Part shown: positions 1 to 7,463 of the stretch, piece after piece
Layout: the number at the start of each line of letters is the position of its first letter
Numbering within the stretch: the first letter of the stretch is position 1
DNA from: Flavobacterium rakeshii
Lineage (GTDB): Bacteria; Bacteroidota; Bacteroidia; Flavobacteriales; Flavobacteriaceae
Reading direction: 5' to 3'
NCBI RefSeq assembly: GCF_009741375.1
Contig: NZ_WOWP01000031.1
Coordinates: 1 to 58,501 of the forward strand
DNA length: 58,501 nt
The notes under the pieces: generated by a model
The model's database searches: none
What the model was told of the DNA's origin: nothing
The model's input: the letters and a program-made list of their open reading frames with translations, nothing else
Made by a program: the position numbers and the translations under genes

Positions 1-420
1 CCATTTCATTGCGGTCGAAATGACAAAACGTTATCGTTTATAATTTTCATAATGTTAGAGCTTCTATAGCCAGAGCCTTACTGTCATTCTGAACGTAGCG
101 ATAGCGAAGTGAAGAATCTAAATTAGATTATAAGAGATTTCTCCACTCCATTTCATTGCGGTCGAAATGACAAAATGTTATCGTTTATAATTTTCATAAT
201 GCCACGGCTTCTAATGTCCGAACTTTACTGTCATTCTGAACGTGGCGATAGTGAAGTGAAGAATCTAAATTAGGTTAAAAGAGATTTCTCCACTCCATTT
301 CATTGCGGTCGAAATGACAAAACGTTATCGTTTATAATTTTCATAATGCGACGGCTTCTATCGCCAGAGCCTTACTGTCATTCTGAATGCAGTGATAGCA
401 AAATGAAGAATCTAAATATT
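1..420. repeat. 147-bp tandem repeat, about 2.9 copies, hairpin-forming
   Basis: The same sequence restarts at positions 1, 148 and 295, so the period is 147 bp, with only scattered substitutions between copies. Each full unit holds two arms that are imperfect inverted complements. One begins TGTCATTCTGAAC (82-120 and 229 onward; partial at 376 onward). The other ends CGGTCGAAATGACA (134-172, 281-319; partial at 1-25). Transcribed, they would fold into a long imperfect hairpin with a short AT-rich loop. No gene is visible in this stretch. The first copy starts at the window edge, so the array may continue upstream. I infer a Bacteroidota REP-like intergenic repeat; function unknown. Confidence 0.85.
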
Positions 421-431
421 ATCATTAATAT

Positions 432-1673
432 TTACTCAACAATAAGTCCTAAGCCTTCAATGTAACCTTTGTTTTGAAAACAGTTTTCATATAGGCAGTT
501 TTCAAGAAACTGGTTTAATGCCTTTTGTACCAAAGTCCTGTCGGGCATGTTTTCGCGTATTTTTTCAAACGAGCTGCGGTCGCTTTGTGAGTAGCGTGAA
601 ATAGCTGCATAATCTTCGGGCATAGTGAAGTTCATAATACCTTTAGTGTTGTCCATTTTTTTGTATGGCCAAAAGCACCAGTTAATATTGTTTTGGTCCA
701 GCAGCAGCCTGAAATCCATTACCCATTCGTCTGTATTTTCTCCGGTTTCACCAATGTAAATAGGTACGTTATGCTCATCACGAAAATCAACATATTTTTG
801 AATAGCTCCCTGTTCTACATCAAACCAGTATTTGTGGAACTCATAAACAATGTTATCGTCTAAAATAGATTCGAACACACCAAAATCTCCTGCCCAAACC
901 GATCCGTTTAGGAAAATAGTATGCTCTTTATCAACCGAACGAATATCTTTTACCATACGTTGATACAGCATAAATAGCCTGTGATTATAGTCGGGAATCT
1001 GTTCTGTAAAATAATGGGCAATAGGTTCGTTAACCACGTCGTAGCCTATAATGATAGGATCTCCTTTATACTTTTTGGCAATCTTCATCCACACCTCGCT
1101 CATTAAGTCCTGAGACGATTTACTGAAAAATAACCAAGGGTAACCGTAACTGTCATCAATGTTATCACCTGTCTGTCCGCCCGGAGCGCAGTGCATGTCT
1201 AAAAGTACATACAGGTTTTCCTGCCTGCACCATTCAATTACACGGTCAAAATATTTAAACCCTGCGTTTTGGGTTCCCATATAGGTTTCATTGGTAAACA
1301 TTTTGTAGTGAAATGGCAGCCGAATGTGATTGCAGCCTATTCGTTTAAGGTACTTAATATCGTTTTGGGTAATGTAATTGTCCAGGTATTTGTGCCAAAA
1401 GGTGGTTAGACTATCCGGACCTATCATTTCATGAAGTAACTGGTCTATTTGCCTAGGGGCAGCTACCTTACCGGTTTTAAACATATAGCCTTCGGGAACC
1501 AGCCAGTTACCCAGGTTTGTACCTTTAAGGGTTATGGGGTTTCCGTTTGGCTCAATAATTTGTGAGCCGTTTGTTTTTGCTACTTTACTCTTTTGTGCTA
1601 TGGCAGGAGAGGTAAACGCCAGGCATAAGGTAATTGCTGCGAGCAGCAGGTTAGAGGGTTTCTTTAAAATCAT
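432..1673 (-). CDS. secreted glycoside hydrolase family 5 (cellulase-like) enzyme
   Basis: A 413-residue protein with a signal peptide (about residues 1-26, ending AIAQ) and one GH5 TIM-barrel domain. Visible motifs are GTNLGNWL (51-58), IRLPFHYK (117-124), the acid/base loop DVVNEP with Glu216, FHKYW (279-283) and the nucleophile strand IYIGETGE with Glu309. The NLGNWL motif is typical of the beta-1,3-glucanase/cellulase side of GH5. It probably cleaves a beta-glucan in the periplasm or outside the cell, but the exact substrate cannot be read. It stands alone, downstream in transcription of the two tetra-cysteine genes and reading toward the tandem repeat. Confidence 0.85.
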   Translation of the reverse strand: MILKKPSNLLLAAITLCLAFTSPAIAQKSKVAKTNGSQIIEPNGNPITLKGTNLGNWLVPEGYMFKTGKVAAPRQIDQLLHEMIGPDSLTTFWHKYLDNYITQNDIKYLKRIGCNHIRLPFHYKMFTNETYMGTQNAGFKYFDRVIEWCRQENLYVLLDMHCAPGGQTGDNIDDSYGYPWLFFSKSSQDLMSEVWMKIAKKYKGDPIIIGYDVVNEPIAHYFTEQIPDYNHRLFMLYQRMVKDIRSVDKEHTIFLNGSVWAGDFGVFESILDDNIVYEFHKYWFDVEQGAIQKYVDFRDEHNVPIYIGETGENTDEWVMDFRLLLDQNNINWCFWPYKKMDNTKGIMNFTMPEDYAAISRYSQSDRSSFEKIRENMPDRTLVQKALNQFLENCLYENCFQNKGYIEGLGLIVE

Positions 1674-1738
1674 TTAGATGCGTATTTTTAAATGTGCCCT
1701 AAAGATAAAGAATAAAACAAATTAATGGGGTTTTACTA

Positions 1739-2380
1739 TTACTCATCAATAGTAGATATTTTCACTTCACCAATATCGGGTGTAGGTGCAAATACCATTT
1801 CTATAACAACATTTTCATTGTTAGTTACAGTAAACTTTTTTGTTTCGTTGAAAATACATACTATTTCAATCTCATCATTTTTAGAAGCTTCTATTTCATA
1901 AACTCCATTTTGATTTTCAGATGTTCTTATATTTTTTGTTGTGTTTATTACAGTAGCATCTTCTATAATCCCATTGCTGTTTTTAACGGTTATTTTAATT
2001 TTAGGACTTTGTTTTTCAATTTGTGGTTCTGTTTTTTTAACCTGTATACTATCGGTTTGAACAACAGTTTGCTTTTGCTGAGTTTTATTATTATTACAGC
2101 CAATAGTAATAAAGCTAATTATTGTCGCAGCAATGGCGCTCCAAATAGTGCTTTTTTCTTTTGGGATAACTAAACTCCTGCTTAGTTGGGCAGGGTAGAG
2201 TCGACCGCAAACTTTATCGTTAGTTTTAAGAGCTTCGGCAATTTCCCTATCGGATGCCTTTGTGAAGTCGATAACGTTTTTTTGGCAGGCGGCACAAAAC
2301 TTTCCTTTATCGGTAGGCGTCATTTCATCCCATTTTTCATGGCATGGCTGTGGGATTGTTATTTGGATTGGTTTTCTCAT
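1739..2380 (-). CDS. tetra-cysteine-domain membrane protein (paralogue 1)
   Basis: A 213-residue protein of unknown function. Residues 1-75 form a conserved cytoplasmic-looking domain with Cys13-His14, Cys29-x2-Cys32 and Cys58 (motifs PCHEKW, FCAACQK, VCGR). One membrane segment follows (about 79-95), then a charged linker and a beta-rich domain (about 125-200) facing the periplasm. The N-terminal 75 residues are nearly the same as those of the upstream neighbour at 2380-3288, so the pair arose by duplication. Its ATG overlaps the neighbour's TAA by one base (TAATG), which suggests translational coupling. The cysteines could bind metal or sense redox state, but this is inference. Confidence 0.75.
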   Translation of the reverse strand: MRKPIQITIPQPCHEKWDEMTPTDKGKFCAACQKNVIDFTKASDREIAEALKTNDKVCGRLYPAQLSRSLVIPKEKSTIWSAIAATIISFITIGCNNNKTQQKQTVVQTDSIQVKKTEPQIEKQSPKIKITVKNSNGIIEDATVINTTKNIRTSENQNGVYEIEASKNDEIEIVCIFNETKKFTVTNNENVVIEMVFAPTPDIGEVKISTIDE

Positions 2381-3288
2381 TATCTGAATATATTACCTAT
2401 GGAATGAAATACACGCCCAAAGAATGATCTTTTGTAAATTACTTCTCCAAGAATAATGTCTTCTGATTCTAAATTAATATTTAGAATTTTTTGATTTTCA
2501 ATTGTTATATCTTTTGATTCATATCCTATAAAAGAAAAATTTAAGACATCACCTTTCCTTACTTCAATAGAATAGTTTCCGTTTATATCCGCCTCTGTAC
2601 TGGTTTGTGTACCTTTTATAACGACATTCGTACTAGGGAGAGGACCTATTTCATCGTTTACAGTCCCGTGTATAATGAAAGATCCTGTTTCCTGCTTCTG
2701 TTCAATATAGTTTTTATCCTTTTTAAGTTTAATGTTTTTTCGGGAACTAGATTTTACAGTTATGGTTTGGGTTATATATCCTTCAAGATAAAACTCTATA
2801 ATATCGCCTTTATCAGCAAGTATTTCATAATCTCCGTTTAATAGGGAAACGGTGGTTTCGTTGTTCGTTTTATTAATAATAGTAACATCTGCAAGGACAT
2901 CGTTTTTATCACGAACAATACCTGTAAGTATTCCAATAGTTTCGTAGCTGTTGGTATATCCAGTCTGTTCTGTTTTTACAGTTTCCTGTGCTGTGGCTTT
3001 ATGTGCCCCGAGTGTAATAAAACTAATTACCCCGGCAGCAATAGCAGTCCATGCTGTACTTTTTTCTTTCGGTACAATTAAATCCCTGTCCAGTTGAGAA
3101 GGAGAGAAGCGTCCGCAAAGGTTTTTGTTGCCGTTAATTAACTGTACGATTTCCCTGTCGGATGCCTTTGTAAAGTCAATTACGTTTTTTTGGCAGGCGG
3201 CACAAAACTTTCCTTTATCAGTAGGCGTCATTTCACTCCATTTTTCATGGCATGGTGTAGGTATGGTTATTTGTACAGGTTTGTGCAT
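2380..3288 (-). CDS. tetra-cysteine-domain membrane protein with carboxypeptidase-regulatory-like domain (paralogue 2)
   Basis: A 302-residue protein. Residues 1-75 hold the same domain as the downstream gene, with Cys13-His14, Cys29-x2-Cys32 and Cys58 all kept. A membrane segment (about 79-95) follows, then two beta-sandwich repeats. The second (about 205-275, GTVNDEIGPLPSTNVVIKGT through FIGYESKDITI) is a clear CarboxypepD_reg-like domain, as found at the N terminus of SusC/TonB-dependent receptors. The first (about 120-190) looks like a diverged copy. First gene of a two-gene operon. The topology suggests a cytoplasmic cysteine domain linked to a periplasmic binding or interaction domain. 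Function unknown. Confidence 0.75.
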   Translation of the reverse strand: MHKPVQITIPTPCHEKWSEMTPTDKGKFCAACQKNVIDFTKASDREIVQLINGNKNLCGRFSPSQLDRDLIVPKEKSTAWTAIAAGVISFITLGAHKATAQETVKTEQTGYTNSYETIGILTGIVRDKNDVLADVTIINKTNNETTVSLLNGDYEILADKGDIIEFYLEGYITQTITVKSSSRKNIKLKKDKNYIEQKQETGSFIIHGTVNDEIGPLPSTNVVIKGTQTSTEADINGNYSIEVRKGDVLNFSFIGYESKDITIENQKILNINLESEDIILGEVIYKRSFFGRVFHSIGNIFR

Positions 3289-3314
3289 GAAGTAAATATA
3301 AATAAAAAATGTAA

Positions 3315-3343
3315 GAAAAAAGCAGGCTTTTTAGGCCTGCTTT
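3315..3343 (-). terminator. rho-independent terminator after the esterase gene
   Basis: Read on the minus strand, an AAGCAGGCC/GCCTGCTT stem with an A-rich loop is followed by a run of T (plus-strand A run 3315-3320). It lies about 28 bases past the esterase stop at 3371 and before the tetra-cysteine gene start at 3288. Confidence 0.8.
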
Positions 3344-3370
3344 ACATTTAAGGTAGGTTATTATAATTGG

Positions 3371-4219
3371 TTAAAAATGGTTCTGGCAAAAAGGGATAAG
3401 CTTACTATACATATCTGTAAGGGTAGCCAGGTCCCAGTCAAAGTGTCCTCCGTTTGGATAAAGGGTATATTCGTTATACACTCCGGCATTATCAAGTGCT
3501 GCTTTAAGCAGTGGTCCCTGAGAGCTTGGTATTAGTTCGTCCTGACCTCCATAAAAACTGATTGTTGGCGGAGCCATGCCGGTAATAAAATTAACAGGAT
3601 TTACTTCCTGTAACTGTTGCTGAGTAGGAGACGCTGTACCTACTAATGCCAAGGCTGCATTTTCATATTGCGGATGATCAGTATAAGCTTCATCTGTAAA
3701 GTCGGCAGGACCAACAATGTCACAAACGGCTTTTACGTTGTGTTCGGTATCATATTTATAAGCATACAGCATTGAGAGATGTGCGCCTGCGCTAACGCCT
3801 ACCAGTGCATAATTGTTTGAAATGGTGTAATCACTATTTTCCAGATGCTGAAACATTTGCTGAATGTCCTCAATCTGTTTAGGATAAGCCGGACTGTTTA
3901 CATCGGCTAATCTGTAATTAATATTTACAATAGCATAATCAGGGAAGTATTGTTTAATGATGGGCACTGCCTGATTAAAGTCCTCTTTACTGCCGGCATA
4001 CCAAAAGCCCCCGTGTATTAAAACAAATACCTTGGTATCCTCGGTTCGGTTAGCAGGCAGGTATACATCCATAGTCTGCTCTGGGTCATCACCATATGCA
4101 ACATCAAGATAGGTTGCTTCCGTTAAAGGTTGTTCGGTTTGTGTTACCTGTAAATCATCGTCTTTACTGCAGCTTACAAGAAACAGCAGCATAAAAGGTA
4201 AGAATAATAGTTTTTTCAT
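3371..4219 (-). CDS. lipoprotein alpha/beta-hydrolase (esterase)
   Basis: A 282-residue lipoprotein. The lipobox is LVSC with Cys17, followed by SKDDD, which resembles the Bacteroidota lipoprotein export signal that sends proteins to the cell surface. The alpha/beta-hydrolase core shows the oxyanion motif HGGFW (69-73), nucleophile elbow GVSAGAH with Ser143, acid Asp227 (GGQDELIP) and base His259 (GGHFDW). This is the BD-FAE/carboxylesterase type. The substrate is probably an acylated carbohydrate or a small ester, but this is not shown. It is a single gene with its own terminator; no sugar-degradation genes adjoin it apart from the GH5 gene 1.7 kb away. Confidence 0.85.
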   Translation of the reverse strand: MKKLLFLPFMLLFLVSCSKDDDLQVTQTEQPLTEATYLDVAYGDDPEQTMDVYLPANRTEDTKVFVLIHGGFWYAGSKEDFNQAVPIIKQYFPDYAIVNINYRLADVNSPAYPKQIEDIQQMFQHLENSDYTISNNYALVGVSAGAHLSMLYAYKYDTEHNVKAVCDIVGPADFTDEAYTDHPQYENAALALVGTASPTQQQLQEVNPVNFITGMAPPTISFYGGQDELIPSSQGPLLKAALDNAGVYNEYTLYPNGGHFDWDLATLTDMYSKLIPFCQNHF

Positions 4220-4269
4220 GTGGTTTTATTTAGTTGCCACAAACTAAACAAGCATCGTGCCTAAAATGA

Positions 4270-4297
4270 AAAATCCTGTTAATTGAAACAGGATTTT
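4270..4297 (-). terminator. rho-independent terminator after the NlpC/P60 gene
   Basis: An 11-bp stem AAAATCCTGTT/AACAGGATTTT with a 6-base loop, 25 bases past the stop codon at 4322. It is symmetrical and could work on both strands, but only the minus-strand gene needs it. Confidence 0.8.
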
Positions 4298-4321
4298 ATT
4301 TTATATTGTTCATAACCAATG

Positions 4322-5083
4322 TTATATTATTTTCTTGATTACCCTTAATTTATGCGTATGCCTGCGGGTTTCGTTGTTATATATACCTAAATGGTCCAAT
4401 CGGTCAATACGTACTTTACCGTGCCCGTGTATAATATAGTTGTCTTCCATTATAATACCAACGTGGATAATATTACCCTCGTCGTTATCAAAAAAGGCAA
4501 GATCGCCCGGCTCACTTTCCTCAATAAAACTTAGAGCTTCACCCTGTGTTGCCTGTTGTGAGGCATCGCGTTTTAGGTGGTATCCGTTTAGTTTGTATAC
4601 CATTTGTGTAAAGCCCGAACAATCTATTCCAAAAGGTGTTTTTCCGCCCCAAAGGTATGGAGCGTTAAGGTACATAAAGGCTGTTTTAAGCAGGTTTTCT
4701 TTTGCAGTTATTCCAGATGTTTTTAATCCTTCAAACGAAAAAGTTTCAGTATTGATTTCAGGGAAATCCATGAAAGATAACGAAGCTCCCATAGGTATGG
4801 GAATAAGTAAATTGTTTGGTGTAGTTACATACTCTACCAAATCAGAATTTAATACGGCAGGGCAGGAGGATAGATTTTTATAATCTTCCTCGGTAATTGT
4901 TTTGTACTGTTTATTGTCTATCCATCCTTTATAACCATCATAAGCAAGTTGTATGTGTGTCCATTTTGCCTTTTGCTGTAAAATTTTAAAATGTTCACCA
5001 AATAAAACCTGTGATGTCATTTCGCTTCTGTCATTCGGTTCTAAACGAAGAGGGACAATAGCAAGATTACAAATACCAAACAT
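4322..5083 (-). CDS. C40-family (NlpC/P60) cell-wall peptidase with SH3-like domain
   Basis: A 253-residue protein. Residues 1-60 form an SH3b-like fold (VPLRLEPNDRSEMTSQVLFGE through GWIDNKQY). The C-terminal half is NlpC/P60 with YLWGGKTPFGIDCSG (catalytic Cys155), GDLAFF and HVGI (His207), and a third polar residue at His219 (IIHGHG). The family cuts gamma-D-glutamyl-diamino-acid bonds in peptidoglycan stem peptides. No signal peptide is evident, so a role in recycling of imported muropeptides in the cytoplasm is as likely as wall remodelling. The ATG at 5083 starts directly at the SH3 domain and no better start is seen. Confidence 0.88.
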   Translation of the reverse strand: MFGICNLAIVPLRLEPNDRSEMTSQVLFGEHFKILQQKAKWTHIQLAYDGYKGWIDNKQYKTITEEDYKNLSSCPAVLNSDLVEYVTTPNNLLIPIPMGASLSFMDFPEINTETFSFEGLKTSGITAKENLLKTAFMYLNAPYLWGGKTPFGIDCSGFTQMVYKLNGYHLKRDASQQATQGEALSFIEESEPGDLAFFDNDEGNIIHVGIIMEDNYIIHGHGKVRIDRLDHLGIYNNETRRHTHKLRVIKKII

Positions 5084-5136
5084 TTATAGTAATTAATTAT
5101 TTGTTGTTTATTTTGAGTTGGTTGTTAACAGCGTTT

Positions 5137-5197
5137 AAAAAAGCAACGCTGCTCCAAGCATAACCACAAATATAAAGGTTAATTCTGAAGCAGCGTT
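5137..5197 (-). terminator. long-loop terminator after the thiolase gene
   Basis: On the minus strand AACGCTGCTTC (5197-5187) pairs with GGAGCAGCGTT (5155-5145, one G-T pair) across a 31-base loop and is followed by GCTTTTTT. A third related arm, CAGCGTT on the plus strand at 5129-5135, could instead pair with AACGCTG at 5145-5151. Two alternative hairpins are therefore possible. Confidence 0.65.
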
Positions 5198-5255
5198 ACA
5201 AGGTTTGGCTGTTTTCACAAAAGTTAATAACAGCCTACAGTATAATAACCAATTA

Positions 5256-6434
5256 TTATGAACGTTCAATAACGATTGCAGATGCACCACCACCACCGTT
5301 ACAAATAGCAGCAGCACCGGTTTTAGCATTGTTTTGCTCTAATACATTGATAAGCGTTACTATGATACGTGCACCAGAGCATCCCAGTGGGTGACCCAGT
5401 GATACAGCACCACCGTTTACGTTTACCTTAGCAGCATCAAGGCCTAATATTTTTGAGTTAGCGATGCCAACTACCGAGAAGGCTTCGTTAAACTCAAAGA
5501 AATCTACATCGTCTTTAGTTATACCTGCTTTATCAAGCGCTTTTGGTAACGCTTTTGCAGGAGAAGTAGTAAACCATTTTGGCTCCTGTTCTGCATCTGC
5601 ATACGATTTGATGTAAGCAAGTGGCTTAAGTCCAAGTTCGTTTGCTTTCTCTTCGCTCATCAATATAAGTGCAGCAGCACCGTCGTTAATAGTAGAAGCA
5701 TTTGCAGCAGTTACAGTACCATCTTTAGTAAATACAGCGTTTAGAGACGGGATTTTATCTAACCTTACGTTAGTGTACTCCTCATCTTTAGTAACCATAA
5801 CAGGCTCGCCTCTTCTTTGCGGAACCGCTACCGGTACAACTTCGTTATCAAACTTACCTGCATCCCATGCAGCAGCCGAACGGTTGTATGATTCGATAGC
5901 AAAGGCATCCTGCTCTTCTCTCGTAATTTTATATTCTGTAGCACAAAGATCAGCACATACACCCATTGCATTATTGTCATAAGCATCTGTAAGTCCGTCT
6001 TTCTGTAATCCGTCAACCATAGTAGCCGGGCCAAATTTCTGACCGTTTCTCATATGTACATAGTGAGGTATAAGGCTCATGTTCTCCATACCACCTGCAA
6101 CAACTACATCGGCATCACCACACATAATGCTTTGTGCACCCTGCATAACAGCTTTCATACCAGAGGCACATACTTTATTTACAGTAGTAGCGATTACGTT
6201 ATCAGGTAAGCCTGCAAACTTTGAAGCCTGTCTTGCCGGAGCCTGACCAACACCTGCCTGTACCACATTACCCATTAACACCTCGTCAATATGCTTAGGG
6301 TCTAAGTTTATTTTTTCTAAAGCGCCTTTAATGGCAGCACCACCAAGGTGTGCAGCAGACACGGTAGAAAGAGATCCCATAAAGCTTCCTATAGGAGTTC
6401 TTACAGCCGATACGATTACTACTTTTTTACTCAT
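5256..6434 (-). CDS. acetyl-CoA C-acyltransferase (thiolase)
   Basis: A 392-residue thiolase of full family length. The acyl-accepting Cys89 sits in VCASGMKA, with NEAFS (316-320), the catalytic His348 in GHPLGCSGAR and the proton-shuttling Cys378 in CNGGGGAS. It condenses two acetyl-CoA or cleaves 3-ketoacyl-CoA. The length and the MSKKVVIVSAVRTPIGSF start match the biosynthetic acetoacetyl-CoA thiolase group, but the direction cannot be fixed from sequence. It is not next to other beta-oxidation genes. A weak promoter-like box (TAAATTCG on the minus strand, 6474-6467) lies 33 bases upstream of the start. Confidence 0.92.
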   Translation of the reverse strand: MSKKVVIVSAVRTPIGSFMGSLSTVSAAHLGGAAIKGALEKINLDPKHIDEVLMGNVVQAGVGQAPARQASKFAGLPDNVIATTVNKVCASGMKAVMQGAQSIMCGDADVVVAGGMENMSLIPHYVHMRNGQKFGPATMVDGLQKDGLTDAYDNNAMGVCADLCATEYKITREEQDAFAIESYNRSAAAWDAGKFDNEVVPVAVPQRRGEPVMVTKDEEYTNVRLDKIPSLNAVFTKDGTVTAANASTINDGAAALILMSEEKANELGLKPLAYIKSYADAEQEPKWFTTSPAKALPKALDKAGITKDDVDFFEFNEAFSVVGIANSKILGLDAAKVNVNGGAVSLGHPLGCSGARIIVTLINVLEQNNAKTGAAAICNGGGGASAIVIERS

Positions 6435-6668
6435 TGCTATTGTCTTTAATATATTTGTTGAAGTTGCGAATTTAATGATTTTTTAGACTAAAAAAAACAA
6501 ACTATTTAAAAATAAACAACAAATAACGTGTTTTATTGGGAATGATTTGAGGATATGTGGTTTTTGTATAAAAACACTGGTATTTGCACACATTGACTAT
6601 TTATTTTTACACTTTACCGATGAGGTTTTTTAATTTTTTTGATAACTAAATCGTTGTAAAAAACAGTT

Positions 6669-6701
6669 TTTGTAAGAAAATACGTTTTAATATTATATTT
6701 G
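6669..6701 (+). promoter_or_regulatory. Bacteroidota-type promoter for the RNA candidate
   Basis: TTTG at 6669-6672, a 21-base spacer and TATATTTG at 6694-6701 match the TTTG/TAnnTTTG consensus of the Bacteroidota primary sigma factor. The expected transcription start is near 6707. Both flanking genes are on the minus strand, so this promoter serves neither of them. Confidence 0.65.
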
Positions 6702-6706
6702 TATGC

Positions 6707-6890
6707 TGATTTTACGTAATTTCTTACGTTGACTACGTGTTTTCCACATGGTAAAATCAGTATTTTGTGGTATTTCACACATTGAAGAAAGAAGGGATAT
6801 TTGCATGTGTATTCTAACGAACAGGTAGTACCTGCTCAATATTTGAGTTTATGGTGGGAAAATCCCTCCGAAAGGAGGGATTTTATTTTT
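6707..6890 (+). ncRNA. candidate structured small RNA, about 184 nt
   Basis: This plus-strand transcript unit lies in a 568-bp gap between two minus-strand genes, starts just after a good promoter and ends in a strong terminator. No convincing ORF is present: the only early ATG (6703) gives nine codons. Visible local helices are a perfect 10-bp pair CTGATTTTAC (6706-6715) with GTAAAATCAG (6751-6760), ACACAT/ATGTGT (6777-6782, 6805-6810), CAGGTA/TACCTG (6822-6834), CTCAA/TTGAG (6835-6847), and the terminator. TTTTCCACAT near 6740 could also pair, with bulges, with ATGGTGGGAAAA before the terminator. It could belong to a known family such as 6S-Flavo or Flavo-1 RNA; I cannot decide without a covariance-model search. 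Confidence 0.6.
6859..6890 (+). terminator. strong rho-independent terminator of the RNA candidate
   Basis: An 11-bp perfect stem AAAATCCCTCC (6859-6869)/GGAGGGATTTT (6874-6884) capped by a GAAA tetraloop and followed by ATTTTT. The T run is on the plus strand only. Confidence 0.9.
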
Positions 6891-6952
6891 AAACTCAATT
6901 CCAAATTTTTGAAAGTAGTTTTTTATTAATAGATGCAGGATTAAAAATTGCT

Positions 6953-6980
6953 AAATTCCCCCCCTTACCGGGGGAATTTT
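6953..6980 (-). terminator. rho-independent terminator after osmC
   Basis: AAATTCCCCC pairs with GGGGGAATTT around a 7-base loop. Read on the minus strand it lies 23 bases after the osmC stop at 7003 and is followed by a T-rich stretch. Confidence 0.75.
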
Positions 6981-7002
6981 CGTTTTTAGCCCTGTTCTTT
7001 TT

Positions 7003-7419
7003 TTATACCAGTGTTACATTTAGGCTAATAGCGGCATTAATAGCTTTTGATATAGGACATATTTGTTTTGCCTTATCGGCTATTTCGCTAAACTGTTGTG
7101 CTGTTATACCCGGTACACTTCCGGTAAGATCCAATACTATAGTGGTAATGGTTCCGTCTTCAAAAGTTACTTTAGCTTCAGTATCAAGATTATCGGCTGT
7201 AAATCCGGCTTCATTAAGCAGGAAGCTCAGTTGCATAGTAAAACATCCTGAATGTGCTGCTGCCAATAACTCTTCGGGGTTAGTACCCACACCGTCTGCA
7301 AATCGGGTTTTGAATGATAGCTGAGTGTCGTTTAATACTGTACTTTGTGTAGATATTTTACCGGTACCTTCCATTCCTGTTCCTTTCCAGTTTGCTGTTG
7401 CTTTTCTTGTAAATTTCAT
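7003..7419 (-). CDS. osmC: OsmC-family organic hydroperoxide reductase
   Basis: A 138-residue protein of standard OsmC length. The two reactive cysteines are Cys59 (AAHSGCFTMQLS) and Cys121 (QICPISKA), with Arg39 and Glu50 (TNPEELLAAA) in the usual places. The family reduces organic hydroperoxides using a thiol cofactor. It follows the secreted hydrolase gene by 44 bases on the same strand, and an OxyR gene is divergent from that hydrolase, so peroxide control of both is plausible. Bacillithiol (see bshA at 45167) is a possible thiol partner in this organism; that link is inference. Confidence 0.9.
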   Translation of the reverse strand: MKFTRKATANWKGTGMEGTGKISTQSTVLNDTQLSFKTRFADGVGTNPEELLAAAHSGCFTMQLSFLLNEAGFTADNLDTEAKVTFEDGTITTIVLDLTGSVPGITAQQFSEIADKAKQICPISKAINAAISLNVTLV

Positions 7420-7463
7420 GATATTAAATTTTAAAAGTTGTTGTTATTATTTGTTTGTGATAA

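Noticed and set aside
1..420. CRISPR array
   Set aside because: The 147-bp unit repeats as a whole with no short repeat/variable spacer alternation, and no cas gene is present.
5135..5329. Minus-strand frame of 64 codons at the end of the thiolase gene
   Set aside because: It overlaps the thiolase in another frame and runs through its terminator.
6707..6890. Identity of the RNA candidate as 6S RNA
   Set aside because: The two ends do not pair into one long rod with a central bubble by eye, so I left it as an unassigned RNA.
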